Assembly: GCA_046727575.1 (NCBI GenBank)
Contig: JBKPCV010000103.1
Coordinates: 1-14,945, forward strand
Direction of reading: 5' to 3'
Source: DASPTH01 sp046727575
GTDB lineage: Bacteria; Actinomycetota; Acidimicrobiia; IMCC26256; DASPTH01
DNA: 14,945 bases
The position numbers and the translations under genes are program-made. Numbering within the stretch: the stretch's first letter is position 1; each line of letters opens with the position of its first letter. Shown one piece after another: positions 1-5,797 of this stretch. Under the pieces are notes generated by a model, which was given only the letters and a program-made list of their open reading frames with translations, did not search any database and was not told the origin of the DNA.

Positions 1-1047
1 GGCACCGTCGACGAGGCCATGGTCGACGACAAGGTGCGCCGCATCCTCTCTTTCCTCGCGTGGCGCGGGCGCCTACCGGGCGCGACGACAACCGATGATG
101 AACGCTCGGTCGACCGCGAAGAACACCGGGCGCTCGTCCGCAGGGCCGCCGCGGACGGCATGACCGTGGCTGTCGTCGACGTCGGGATCGAGGAGGTCGG
201 CGGCAGCCGCGAGGAGATGCTGGTCGAGGCCGAGCGTGCCGCCGCGGCCGCAGAGGTCGCCGTCGTCGTCGTCGGGTCGACCCACGAGTGGGAGTCCGAG
301 GGACAGGACCGCGCCGATCTCGCGCTCCCCGCGGGCCAGGACGAGCTCGTCCGCCGCGTGGTCGCCGCCAACCCGCGGACGGTCGTCGTCCTCAACTGCG
401 GCGCGCCGATGTTGCTCCCCTGGCTCGACGAGGTCCCGGCCGCTCTGGTCGTCTGGTACCCGGGGCAGGAGGGCGGCGAGGCGATCGTCGACGTCCTCCT
501 CGGCGACGCCGAGCCCTGCGGTCGCATGCCGACGACGTGGCCGCGCGCCGAGCGCGACACGCCGTCGTTCCTGCACTACCCGGGGGAGGCGGGCGTGGTC
601 CGGTACGGCGAGGAGTTGCACGTCGGGTACCGGTGGTACGACGCACGCGGCATCGAGCCGCGAGTCGCGTTCGGTCACGGCGGCTCCTACACCAACTTCG
701 AATGGGGTGAGCCAAGCGTTGTCGCGCGCGGTGACGACGTGATCGTCGAGGTACCGGTGCACAACGTCGGATCGCGTCGCGGCAGCGACGTTGTCCAGGT
801 GTACGTCGCCCAGCGCGCACCCGTCGCCCTTCGCCCGCCGAAGCAACTGGCCGGATTCGCCAAGGTCCACCTCGACCCGGGCGAGACGGCGGTGGCGCGC
901 GCCCTTGTTCCCGAGCGCGCGTTCTCGCGGTGGGACGTCACCGCACACGGATGGGTCGTCGATCCGGGCACGTACGACCTCGTCGTGGCAGCCTCGGCGG
1001 CCGACGAGCGCTTCCGGCTGGCTCACGAGATTGGAGCACTCCCTTGA
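1..1047 (+). CDS. GH3 family beta-glycosidase, C-terminal part (5' end outside window)
   Basis: The reading frame is open from base 1, so the gene begins upstream; 348 residues are visible. Seen: the linker typical of GH3 enzymes (VRRIL near residue 13, then HRALVRRAAADG), the second alpha/beta domain (AVVVVG, WESEGQDR, LALPAGQDELV, residues about 85-115), the WYPGQEGGEAIVDVLLGD block (about 157-174), and a C-terminal fibronectin-III-like domain (about 240-345). The catalytic TIM barrel with the nucleophile Asp is not in the window. Known role of the family: hydrolysis of beta-linked glycosides. Odd: only about 30 residues separate AAADG from AVVVVG, where GH3 proteins normally have about 100 or more (beginning VLLKNDG-LPL), so a block seems to be missing in frame. 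The stop overlaps the TTG start of the next gene. The family is secure; activity and substrate are not known. Confidence 0.9.
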   Translation, partial: GTVDEAMVDDKVRRILSFLAWRGRLPGATTTDDERSVDREEHRALVRRAAADGMTVAVVDVGIEEVGGSREEMLVEAERAAAAAEVAVVVVGSTHEWESEGQDRADLALPAGQDELVRRVVAANPRTVVVLNCGAPMLLPWLDEVPAALVVWYPGQEGGEAIVDVLLGDAEPCGRMPTTWPRAERDTPSFLHYPGEAGVVRYGEELHVGYRWYDARGIEPRVAFGHGGSYTNFEWGEPSVVARGDDVIVEVPVHNVGSRRGSDVVQVYVAQRAPVALRPPKQLAGFAKVHLDPGETAVARALVPERAFSRWDVTAHGWVVDPGTYDLVVAASAADERFRLAHEIGALP

Positions 1048-2048
1048 GTACCCTCACCGGGTCGCGCGTCGTCTTCCCCGAGCGCGGCGTCGTCACGCTC
1101 GAGGAGTTCAACGTTCCCGAAGTCGGGCCCGCGCAGGTGCTCGTCCGTACCCGCTACTCGCTCGTGTCCAGCGGCACCGAGCGCATCGTGCTCCGCGGTC
1201 GCTTCGATCCGGGCACCCACTGGGAGGGTTACGCGCGGTATCCCTTCTACCCCGGCTACAGCAGCGTCGGCGAGATCGTGGCCGCGGGTGACGACGTGCG
1301 CGACCTCGCGGTGAGCGACCTGGTCGCGGCACGCGTCGGGCATGCATCGCACCACGTGACGGACGCGTTGGGCTGCGCTTTGATTCCGTCGGACGTCGAT
1401 CTTCAACAGGCGACGTGGTTCGCGCTGGCGAAGGTCGCGCTGATGGGTGCCCGCGTCGCGGAGTACGGCCTCGGCGCGCGCGTCCTCACCATCGGTGCCG
1501 GTCCGATCGGGCAGATGACCGTGCGGTGGGTGAACGCGGCCGGTGCGCGCCACAACGTGGTCGTCGACCCGGTCGCCACGCGACGCGCGCTCGCCAAGAA
1601 GGGCGGAGCGACCGCTGCAGTCGCCGACATCGCCGATCGTGACGCGATCATCGCCGCGTGCGGCGGCGCCCAACCGGAGTGCGTGATCGACGCGACGGGC
1701 AACGCCGACGTCTTCGCCGCGGCGCTGCCGATCGTGGCGACACGAGGCCGTGTCGTCGTCCTCGGGAACACCGGCTCCCCGTCGGCGCAACGGCTCACCG
1801 ACGACGTCATCACTCGCGTGCTCCACATCGTCGGCGCGCACGACGTCCTCAGCATGCTCGACCAGCCCTGGGACGGTGACCGCGCACTGCACGACCTCTT
1901 CTTCCACCTCGTGCGCACGGGACGGTTCGATCTCGATGGACTCATCACCGACGCGGTTCCGCCGACCAACGCCGAGGCGGCCTATCGCGCTGCGGACGAA
2001 CGCCCCCAAGAAACGGTCGGAGTCATCTTCGACTGGACGGCCTCCTGA
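1044..2048 (+). CDS. MDR-superfamily (zinc-type alcohol dehydrogenase-like) oxidoreductase
   Basis: 334 aa, medium-chain dehydrogenase/reductase fold: N-terminal GroES-like domain (about 8-120) and Rossmann domain with GAGPIGQ at 151-157. The start chosen is TTG at 1044, which overlaps the upstream stop (TTGA) and has GGAG at 1033-1036; a longer frame from 930 lies inside the GH3 gene and is not credible. The usual catalytic zinc ligands are replaced: Ser43 stands in SGTE where Cys is expected in CGTD, and Tyr72 in PGYS where His is expected in PGHE. The structural four-cysteine lobe is absent. This resembles the BchC-like branch of the family, in which such losses are common. It probably acts as a zinc-independent NAD(P)-linked oxidoreductase, perhaps on a sugar or sugar-derived alcohol, because it is translationally coupled to the GH3 gene. 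The substrate is unknown. Confidence 0.85.
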   Translation: MSTLTGSRVVFPERGVVTLEEFNVPEVGPAQVLVRTRYSLVSSGTERIVLRGRFDPGTHWEGYARYPFYPGYSSVGEIVAAGDDVRDLAVSDLVAARVGHASHHVTDALGCALIPSDVDLQQATWFALAKVALMGARVAEYGLGARVLTIGAGPIGQMTVRWVNAAGARHNVVVDPVATRRALAKKGGATAAVADIADRDAIIAACGGAQPECVIDATGNADVFAAALPIVATRGRVVVLGNTGSPSAQRLTDDVITRVLHIVGAHDVLSMLDQPWDGDRALHDLFFHLVRTGRFDLDGLITDAVPPTNAEAAYRAADERPQETVGVIFDWTAS

Positions 2049-2161
2049 CGCGCGCCAGCGCCCGCTCGCCTCTCTGATCTCGGATGACGGAAGCACCAGC
2101 GACCCCCTGGAGTGGTCAGTACGGTGATCGCCGCAGACGTCAGCGACCGAGGAGGTTCAAC

Positions 2162-2209
2162 GTGCCACTGGCGTACGACATCGATGACGCGCCTTCCCGC
2201 CATGACTGA
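2162..2209 (+). CDS. possible 15-codon leader ORF upstream of LLM oxidoreductase
   Basis: GTG at 2162 is preceded at 6 nt by a strong Shine-Dalgarno sequence (GAGGAGG, 2149-2155) and opens a 15-residue frame, MPLAYDIDDAPSRHD, ending in TGA at 2207-2209. That stop lies 3 bases past the ATG (2202) of the downstream LLM gene, which has no good ribosome-binding site of its own. The arrangement suggests a short leader that loads ribosomes and couples translation. It could also be a remnant of an older gene start. I do not recognise the peptide. Confidence 0.35.
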   Translation: MPLAYDIDDAPSRHD

Positions 2210-3185
2210 ACGTCCACCGACGAGACGCCCGTTCCGCTTCGCCGTGCAGATGACGCAGGTGACGTCAGCGGCGGAGTGGCGCGAGTTCGCGCACAAGGCG
2301 GAAGATCTCGGTTACTCGACGCTGTTCCTCGCGGATCACTACCTCGGCCCCGGCCCCAGCGGCACGGGAACGCTGATGGAGCCGCAGCAACTCGCGCCAA
2401 TCGCGGCGATGGCGGCGGCAGCGGCGTGGACTTCGACGCTTCGCATCGGCTGCCGCGTGTTCTGCATGGACTACCACGTACCAGCCGCACTCGCGAAAGA
2501 GGCGGCGACGTTGGATCTGCTTTCCGACGGCCGGCTCGAGTTCGGTATCGGCGCAGGCACGAACCGCCTCGAGTACGAACGGATGGGACTGGATTTCGCC
2601 GAACCCCGGGACCGCGTCGCGAAGCTCGAGGAGGTGGTCCGGCTCGTCAAGGCACATTGGTCGGGTGAGGTGATCGCATGCGAGGGCCAGTTCGTGAAGG
2701 GCGGTGGCTACTCCGGCCTGCCCCATCCCGTGCAACGCCCGGCACCGCCGATCATGATCGGTGGCTCGCGCAAGCGCGTCCTCTCGCTCGCCGCGCGTGA
2801 GGCCGACATCGTCAGCATGTCGCACGTGCCATGGACTCCGATCAACGACGCGGGTCTCACGCCAATGGAAGAAGCGGCACGGCGCCTTGCGTTCGTCTGT
2901 GACGCTGCAGGCAGCCGCTTGGCCGCGCTGGACATCGAGAGCTCGCCGTACTGGTCGGAGGTGACGGACGACGCCGAGGAGGCACTCGCTCGGCGCGCGG
3001 TACAGCTCCGCAACGCCGATCCCGACGTCCTCCGCGAGCACCCGAACGTGCTCGTCGGTCCGGTGCCGCTAATCGTCGAGCTGCTCGAGGAGCGTCGCGA
3101 AACGACCGGCGTCAATTACGTCACCGTGCCCGGTGAACGGCTCGAGGGTTTCGGACCGGTCGTCGCCGACCTCGCCGGACGGTAG
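2202..3185 (+). CDS. LLM class F420-dependent oxidoreductase (MSMEG_2516-like)
   Basis: 327 aa, luciferase-like (bacterial luciferase fold) TIM barrel. Diagnostic stretches: RPFRFAVQ near the N-terminus (9-16), AEDLGYSTLFLADH (33-46), LRIGCRVFC (80-88), AATLDLLSDGRLEFGIGAG (101-119), HPVQRPAPPIMIGG (175-188) and a C-terminal GVNYVTVP (303-310). This pattern matches the actinobacterial F420-dependent group I know as TIGR03621. Members transfer hydride to or from deazaflavin F420; some LLM proteins instead use FMN as monooxygenases, so oxidation, reduction or oxygenation are all possible. Start: ATG 2202 aligns with the paralogue at 8455 (the RPFRF motif lies near the start in both); ATG 2184 is an alternative. 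It shares roughly half or more of its residues with 8455-9420. It opens the oxygenase gene group. Confidence 0.9.
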   Translation: MTERPPTRRPFRFAVQMTQVTSAAEWREFAHKAEDLGYSTLFLADHYLGPGPSGTGTLMEPQQLAPIAAMAAAAAWTSTLRIGCRVFCMDYHVPAALAKEAATLDLLSDGRLEFGIGAGTNRLEYERMGLDFAEPRDRVAKLEEVVRLVKAHWSGEVIACEGQFVKGGGYSGLPHPVQRPAPPIMIGGSRKRVLSLAAREADIVSMSHVPWTPINDAGLTPMEEAARRLAFVCDAAGSRLAALDIESSPYWSEVTDDAEEALARRAVQLRNADPDVLREHPNVLVGPVPLIVELLEERRETTGVNYVTVPGERLEGFGPVVADLAGR

Positions 3186-3197
3186 GCACCCGCGCCC

Positions 3198-3227
3198 TTG
3201 CGGAGCGCCCCAAGGTCGCTGTACAAC
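3198..3227 (+). promoter_or_regulatory. weak promoter candidate upstream of first SDR
   Basis: TTGCGG (3198-3203) and TACAAC (3222-3227) are 18 bp apart and resemble -35 and -10 elements (3 of 6 and 4 of 6 consensus matches). The 105-bp gap between LLM and SDR is the largest inside this plus-strand group, so a separate promoter for the SDR-Rieske unit is plausible. It is judged by eye only; chance matches are common. Confidence 0.25.
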
Positions 3228-3241
3228 TGTTCAACTAGCGG

Positions 3242-3258
3242 CCCTCTCTCGCAGAGGG
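3242..3258 (+). repeat. short perfect hairpin in the leader of the SDR gene
   Basis: CCCTCT (3242-3247) and AGAGGG (3253-3258) form a 6-bp perfect stem with a 5-base loop (CTCGC), 32 bases before the GTG start. No T-run follows, so it is not a normal intrinsic terminator. It could be an operator, an mRNA-stabilising stem or chance. Confidence 0.35.
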
Positions 3259-3290
3259 TGAGGCTGTCGCGACAGGGAGGACGAAACTCG

Positions 3291-4055
3291 GTGGCAAGGC
3301 TTGACGACAAGGTTGCCGTGATCACCGGTGCGGGGTCGGGAATGGGACGGGCGTCAGCCGTCTTGTTCGCGCAGGAGGGCGCCAAGGTCGTTTGTGCCGA
3401 CCGCAGCGGGCAGCAAGAGGATGTCGCCAAGAGCATCGGCGAGGCCGCCGTGCCCGTCCACGTCGATGTCTCTGTCGAGTCCGACGTCCAACGGATGATC
3501 GCCACCGCCGAAGAGCATTTCGGCAAGCTCGATGTGCTGTTCAACAACGCCGGTTTCGGCGGCCCGATCATGCCCCTCCACGAGCAGACGTTGGAGAACT
3601 GGGAGATCGTCCAGGGCACGAATCTCAAGGCCGTCTTCTTCGGGATGAAGTACGGCATCCAGGCGATGCTCCGCAACGGCGGCGGCTCGATCGTCAGCAC
3701 CGCGTCGGCCGCCGGGCTGGTCGGTTGGAAAGGTCACTCGGTCTACGGCGCGGCCAAGGCCGGCGTGATCCAGCTGACCAAGGCTGCTGCGCTCGACTAC
3801 GCCGAGCAGAACATCCGGGTCAACGCGATCTGCCCGGGGATGTTCTGGACGGGCCTCGTCAAGGGCGCGCGGGACACCGGCACCATTGGACAGCAGCCGC
3901 CGGCCGACAGTTATCCACCGCCTAAGAACGTGCCGATGGCCCGCTGGGGCCTCGCGTCCGAGATCGCGACCGCCGCCCTGTTCCTCGCGAGCGACGAATC
4001 GTCCTTCATCACGGGAGTCGCGCTGCCCGTCGACGGCGGCTTCGTCTGCCCGTGA
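3291..4055 (+). CDS. short-chain dehydrogenase/reductase (SDR), classical type
   Basis: 254 aa, the normal length of classical SDRs. Seen: cofactor motif TGAGSGMG (12-19), Asp37 at the end of the second strand (favours NAD(H) over NADP(H)), NNAG (85-88), Asn111, Ser139, and YGAAK with Tyr152 and Lys156, so the Asn-Ser-Tyr-Lys tetrad is complete. The C-terminal VDGG (247-250) is typical. Start: GTG 3291 follows GGGAGG (3275-3280); the frame upstream of it lacks SDR sequence. It probably oxidises an alcohol or dihydrodiol, or reduces a ketone, using NAD(H). Its position 56 bp ahead of the Rieske oxygenase fits a diol or alcohol dehydrogenase acting on the oxygenase product or on a pathway intermediate (inference). 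Substrate unknown. Confidence 0.92.
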   Translation: MARLDDKVAVITGAGSGMGRASAVLFAQEGAKVVCADRSGQQEDVAKSIGEAAVPVHVDVSVESDVQRMIATAEEHFGKLDVLFNNAGFGGPIMPLHEQTLENWEIVQGTNLKAVFFGMKYGIQAMLRNGGGSIVSTASAAGLVGWKGHSVYGAAKAGVIQLTKAAALDYAEQNIRVNAICPGMFWTGLVKGARDTGTIGQQPPADSYPPPKNVPMARWGLASEIATAALFLASDESSFITGVALPVDGGFVCP

Positions 4056-4111
4056 AGCCCCGACGCCCGAGGCGTCCCGCACCCGCAGGCAACCGACCAG
4101 AGGAGTTCGCA

Positions 4112-5377
4112 ATGTCCCGCTTGCCAAAGCCTCCGGAAGGCAGCTGGACCGAGCACTACGGGCTCGGAACCAAGCCGGTCTCCTACGAGGGCGCGACCTC
4201 GGCCGAGTACTACGCGCTGGAGAAGGAGGCGATCTTCAAGCGCACGTGGCTCCACGTCGGACGGGTGGAGCAGGTGCCGAAGACTGGTTCCTATTTCACA
4301 AAGGAGATCGCGGTCGCGGATACCTCCATCGTGGTGGTGCGTAACCGGGACGGCGAGATCCGCGCGTTCCACAACATCTGCCGGCATCGGGGCAACAAGC
4401 TCGTCTGGAACGACTATCCGAAGGAAGAGACGAGCGGCATCTGCAGACAGTTCACGTGCAAGTACCACGGGTGGCGCTACGCCCTCGACGGATCGTTGAC
4501 GTTCGTGCAGCAGGAAGAGGAGTTCTTCGACCTCGACAAGAGCGAGTTCGGGCTGGTGCCGGTCCATTGCGACGTGTGGCAGGGCTTCATCTTCGTGAAC
4601 TTCGCGGAGCAGCCCGCGCAGCCGCTGCACGACTTCCTGGGTCCGCTCCTGGTGAACCTCCACGGCTACCCGTTCGAGCTCATGAGCGAGCGCCGCGTCT
4701 ATCGCACGTACGTCAACGCGAACTGGAAGTTGTTCGTGGACGCGGCGCAGGAGTTCTACCACGCACCCGTTCTGCATCACCGCCAGAACCCTCCCGCGCT
4801 GGCGAACCCGATGATTGAGGCCGGATTCGAGGCGCCGTACTACGAGGTCCGGCAGCCGCATCGCGTGGTGAGCACCGGTGGCATCCGCGCGTGGGAGCTA
4901 CCGGACGACAAGCGGAAGCCAATGGACGTGATCATGCGCAGTGGACTCTTCGGGCCGTGGGACAAGCCCGACGTCGGCCTCGAGAATTATCCCGAAGGCG
5001 TCAACCCAGGTGGCGTGTACCCCTGGGGATTGGACTCGTTCCAGGTGTTCCCGAATTTCCTGCTCGGCATCTGGTCGCAGGACTGGCTGATGTCGTACAC
5101 GTACTGGCCGACGTCGCACAACACGCACATCTTCGAGGGCACCTTGCACTTCGCCCCCGCCAAGACGGCCCGCGAGTACCTGGCCCACGACCTGGCAGGC
5201 GTGTCGTTCAAGGAGTTCCTGCTCCAGGACGCCAACACGCTCGAGGCGACGCAGTCGTCGCTGGAGTCAGGAGTGATCGATCGGTTTCCGATCGGCGATC
5301 AAGAGGTACTCTGCCGCGCCCTGATCGAGGAAACCGACCGATGGATTGACGCTTACAAGGCTGAGAAGGGACGATGA
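4112..5377 (+). CDS. Rieske non-heme iron oxygenase, alpha (catalytic) subunit
   Basis: 421 aa, the usual length. N-terminal Rieske [2Fe-2S] domain: ligands Cys90 and His92 in CRHRGN, Cys116 and His119 in CKYHGW; the spacing between the pairs (23 residues) is longer than the common 15-17. C-terminal SRPBCC catalytic domain: Glu214 as the likely bridge between the two metal centres, His217 and His222 (EFYHAPVLH) and Asp373 (LLQDANTLEATQ) as ligands of the mononuclear iron. Start ATG 4112 follows AGAGGAG at 4099-4105. Known role: O2-dependent hydroxylation or dihydroxylation of aromatic or alicyclic substrates with electrons from a reductase/ferredoxin. No reductase, ferredoxin or beta subunit is present in the window, so the partner is encoded elsewhere or the enzyme is a homo-oligomer with a shared reductase. 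The stop overlaps an ATG (ATGA, 5374). Confidence 0.95.
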   Translation: MSRLPKPPEGSWTEHYGLGTKPVSYEGATSAEYYALEKEAIFKRTWLHVGRVEQVPKTGSYFTKEIAVADTSIVVVRNRDGEIRAFHNICRHRGNKLVWNDYPKEETSGICRQFTCKYHGWRYALDGSLTFVQQEEEFFDLDKSEFGLVPVHCDVWQGFIFVNFAEQPAQPLHDFLGPLLVNLHGYPFELMSERRVYRTYVNANWKLFVDAAQEFYHAPVLHHRQNPPALANPMIEAGFEAPYYEVRQPHRVVSTGGIRAWELPDDKRKPMDVIMRSGLFGPWDKPDVGLENYPEGVNPGGVYPWGLDSFQVFPNFLLGIWSQDWLMSYTYWPTSHNTHIFEGTLHFAPAKTAREYLAHDLAGVSFKEFLLQDANTLEATQSSLESGVIDRFPIGDQEVLCRALIEETDRWIDAYKAEKGR

Positions 5378-5378
5378 G

Positions 5379-5459
5379 TGCCATGCGCGAGCGTGCGCGA
5401 GCCGGGTATCCCGGCTCGCAGCGAGCGACCCATGGTGCAGGAGCCGAGAGCGGGCAAGC
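5379..5459. repeat. REP/MITE-like palindromic insert between Rieske gene and next gene
   Basis: The centre is a perfect 10-bp inverted repeat, GCGAGCCGGG (5397-5406) and CCCGGCTCGC (5410-5419), with a TAT loop, followed by GCGAGCG. The 81 bp are bordered by ATGAG on both sides (5374-5378 and 5460-5464). Removing one ATGAG plus the insert would recreate an ATGA stop/start overlap preceded by AAGGG, which is the expected arrangement for the gene pair. The segment also stays open from ATG 5374 to TGA 5463 (29 codons, arginine- and alanine-rich); this is probably a by-product. No second copy was seen in the window. Confidence 0.5.
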
Positions 5460-5795
5460 ATGAGCACGGCACTACTACCGAACGAGTTCGCCGATCTGGA
5501 GCGCTTCGCCGACAAGTGGTGCAAGCCGACGGAGGACGAACGCTGGGAAGAACGCCTCGCCAGCAGCTTCGACGAGGTACAGGATTTCTACGACGCCCTC
5601 GTCCCGCGCGCCGAGGACGCCATCAAGTTCTGCGACCAGTACCCGCTGGACTCGATGCCCGAGGAAGCCAAGAATCTCGTCTACATGCTGTGCTCGCTGA
5701 TCGAGGTCTCGTTCCCGGTCGAGATCTGGAAACAGGTCCGGGTGCCCGACACCGGCGCGGCCAAAGTCGACTGCATCGTGCAGCCCGTCCTGTGA
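5460..5795 (+). CDS. small protein of unknown function linked to Rieske oxygenase
   Basis: 111 aa, soluble-looking, with no signal peptide or membrane segment. The residue pattern suggests mostly helices: an acidic N-terminal half (residues 8-55, including ADLERFADKWC and FDEVQDFYDALVPRAEDAI) and a hydrophobic helix near 70-90 (NLVYMLCSLIEVSFPVEIW). There are four cysteines (21, 58, 78, 105), not arranged as a known metal motif. I do not recognise a named family. From memory, similar short proteins occur beside Rieske oxygenases in other actinomycetes, but I cannot verify this here. The position between the oxygenase and the amidohydrolase-like gene suggests an accessory or stabilising partner of one of them (inference). 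Start ATG 5460 lacks a close ribosome-binding site (nearest GGAG at 5440-5443); the stop overlaps a GTG (5792) in the next frame. Confidence 0.75.
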   Translation: MSTALLPNEFADLERFADKWCKPTEDERWEERLASSFDEVQDFYDALVPRAEDAIKFCDQYPLDSMPEEAKNLVYMLCSLIEVSFPVEIWKQVRVPDTGAAKVDCIVQPVL

Positions 5796-5797
5796 CC

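Noticed and set aside
73..1026. 317-residue minus-strand frame
   Set aside because: Antisense to the GH3 gene; low-complexity Arg/Asp/Val composition and no family motif.
930..1043. N-terminal extension of the MDR dehydrogenase to ATG 930
   Set aside because: These 38 codons lie inside the GH3 C-terminal domain in another frame and read as an Arg/Gly-rich sequence; TTG 1044 has a ribosome-binding site and a stop/start overlap.
3242..3258. Intrinsic terminator
   Set aside because: The stem is only 6 bp and no T-run follows on either strand.
5374..5463. 29-codon ORF as a real gene
   Set aside because: Its composition comes from the palindromic repeat; the overlaps at both ends are better explained by insertion of the repeat between two overlapping genes.
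5378..5797. 140-residue extension of the amidohydrolase-like protein to 5378
   Set aside because: The extension overlaps the 111-aa gene in another frame and has no resemblance to the family; the amidohydrolase N-terminal domain begins at about 5800.
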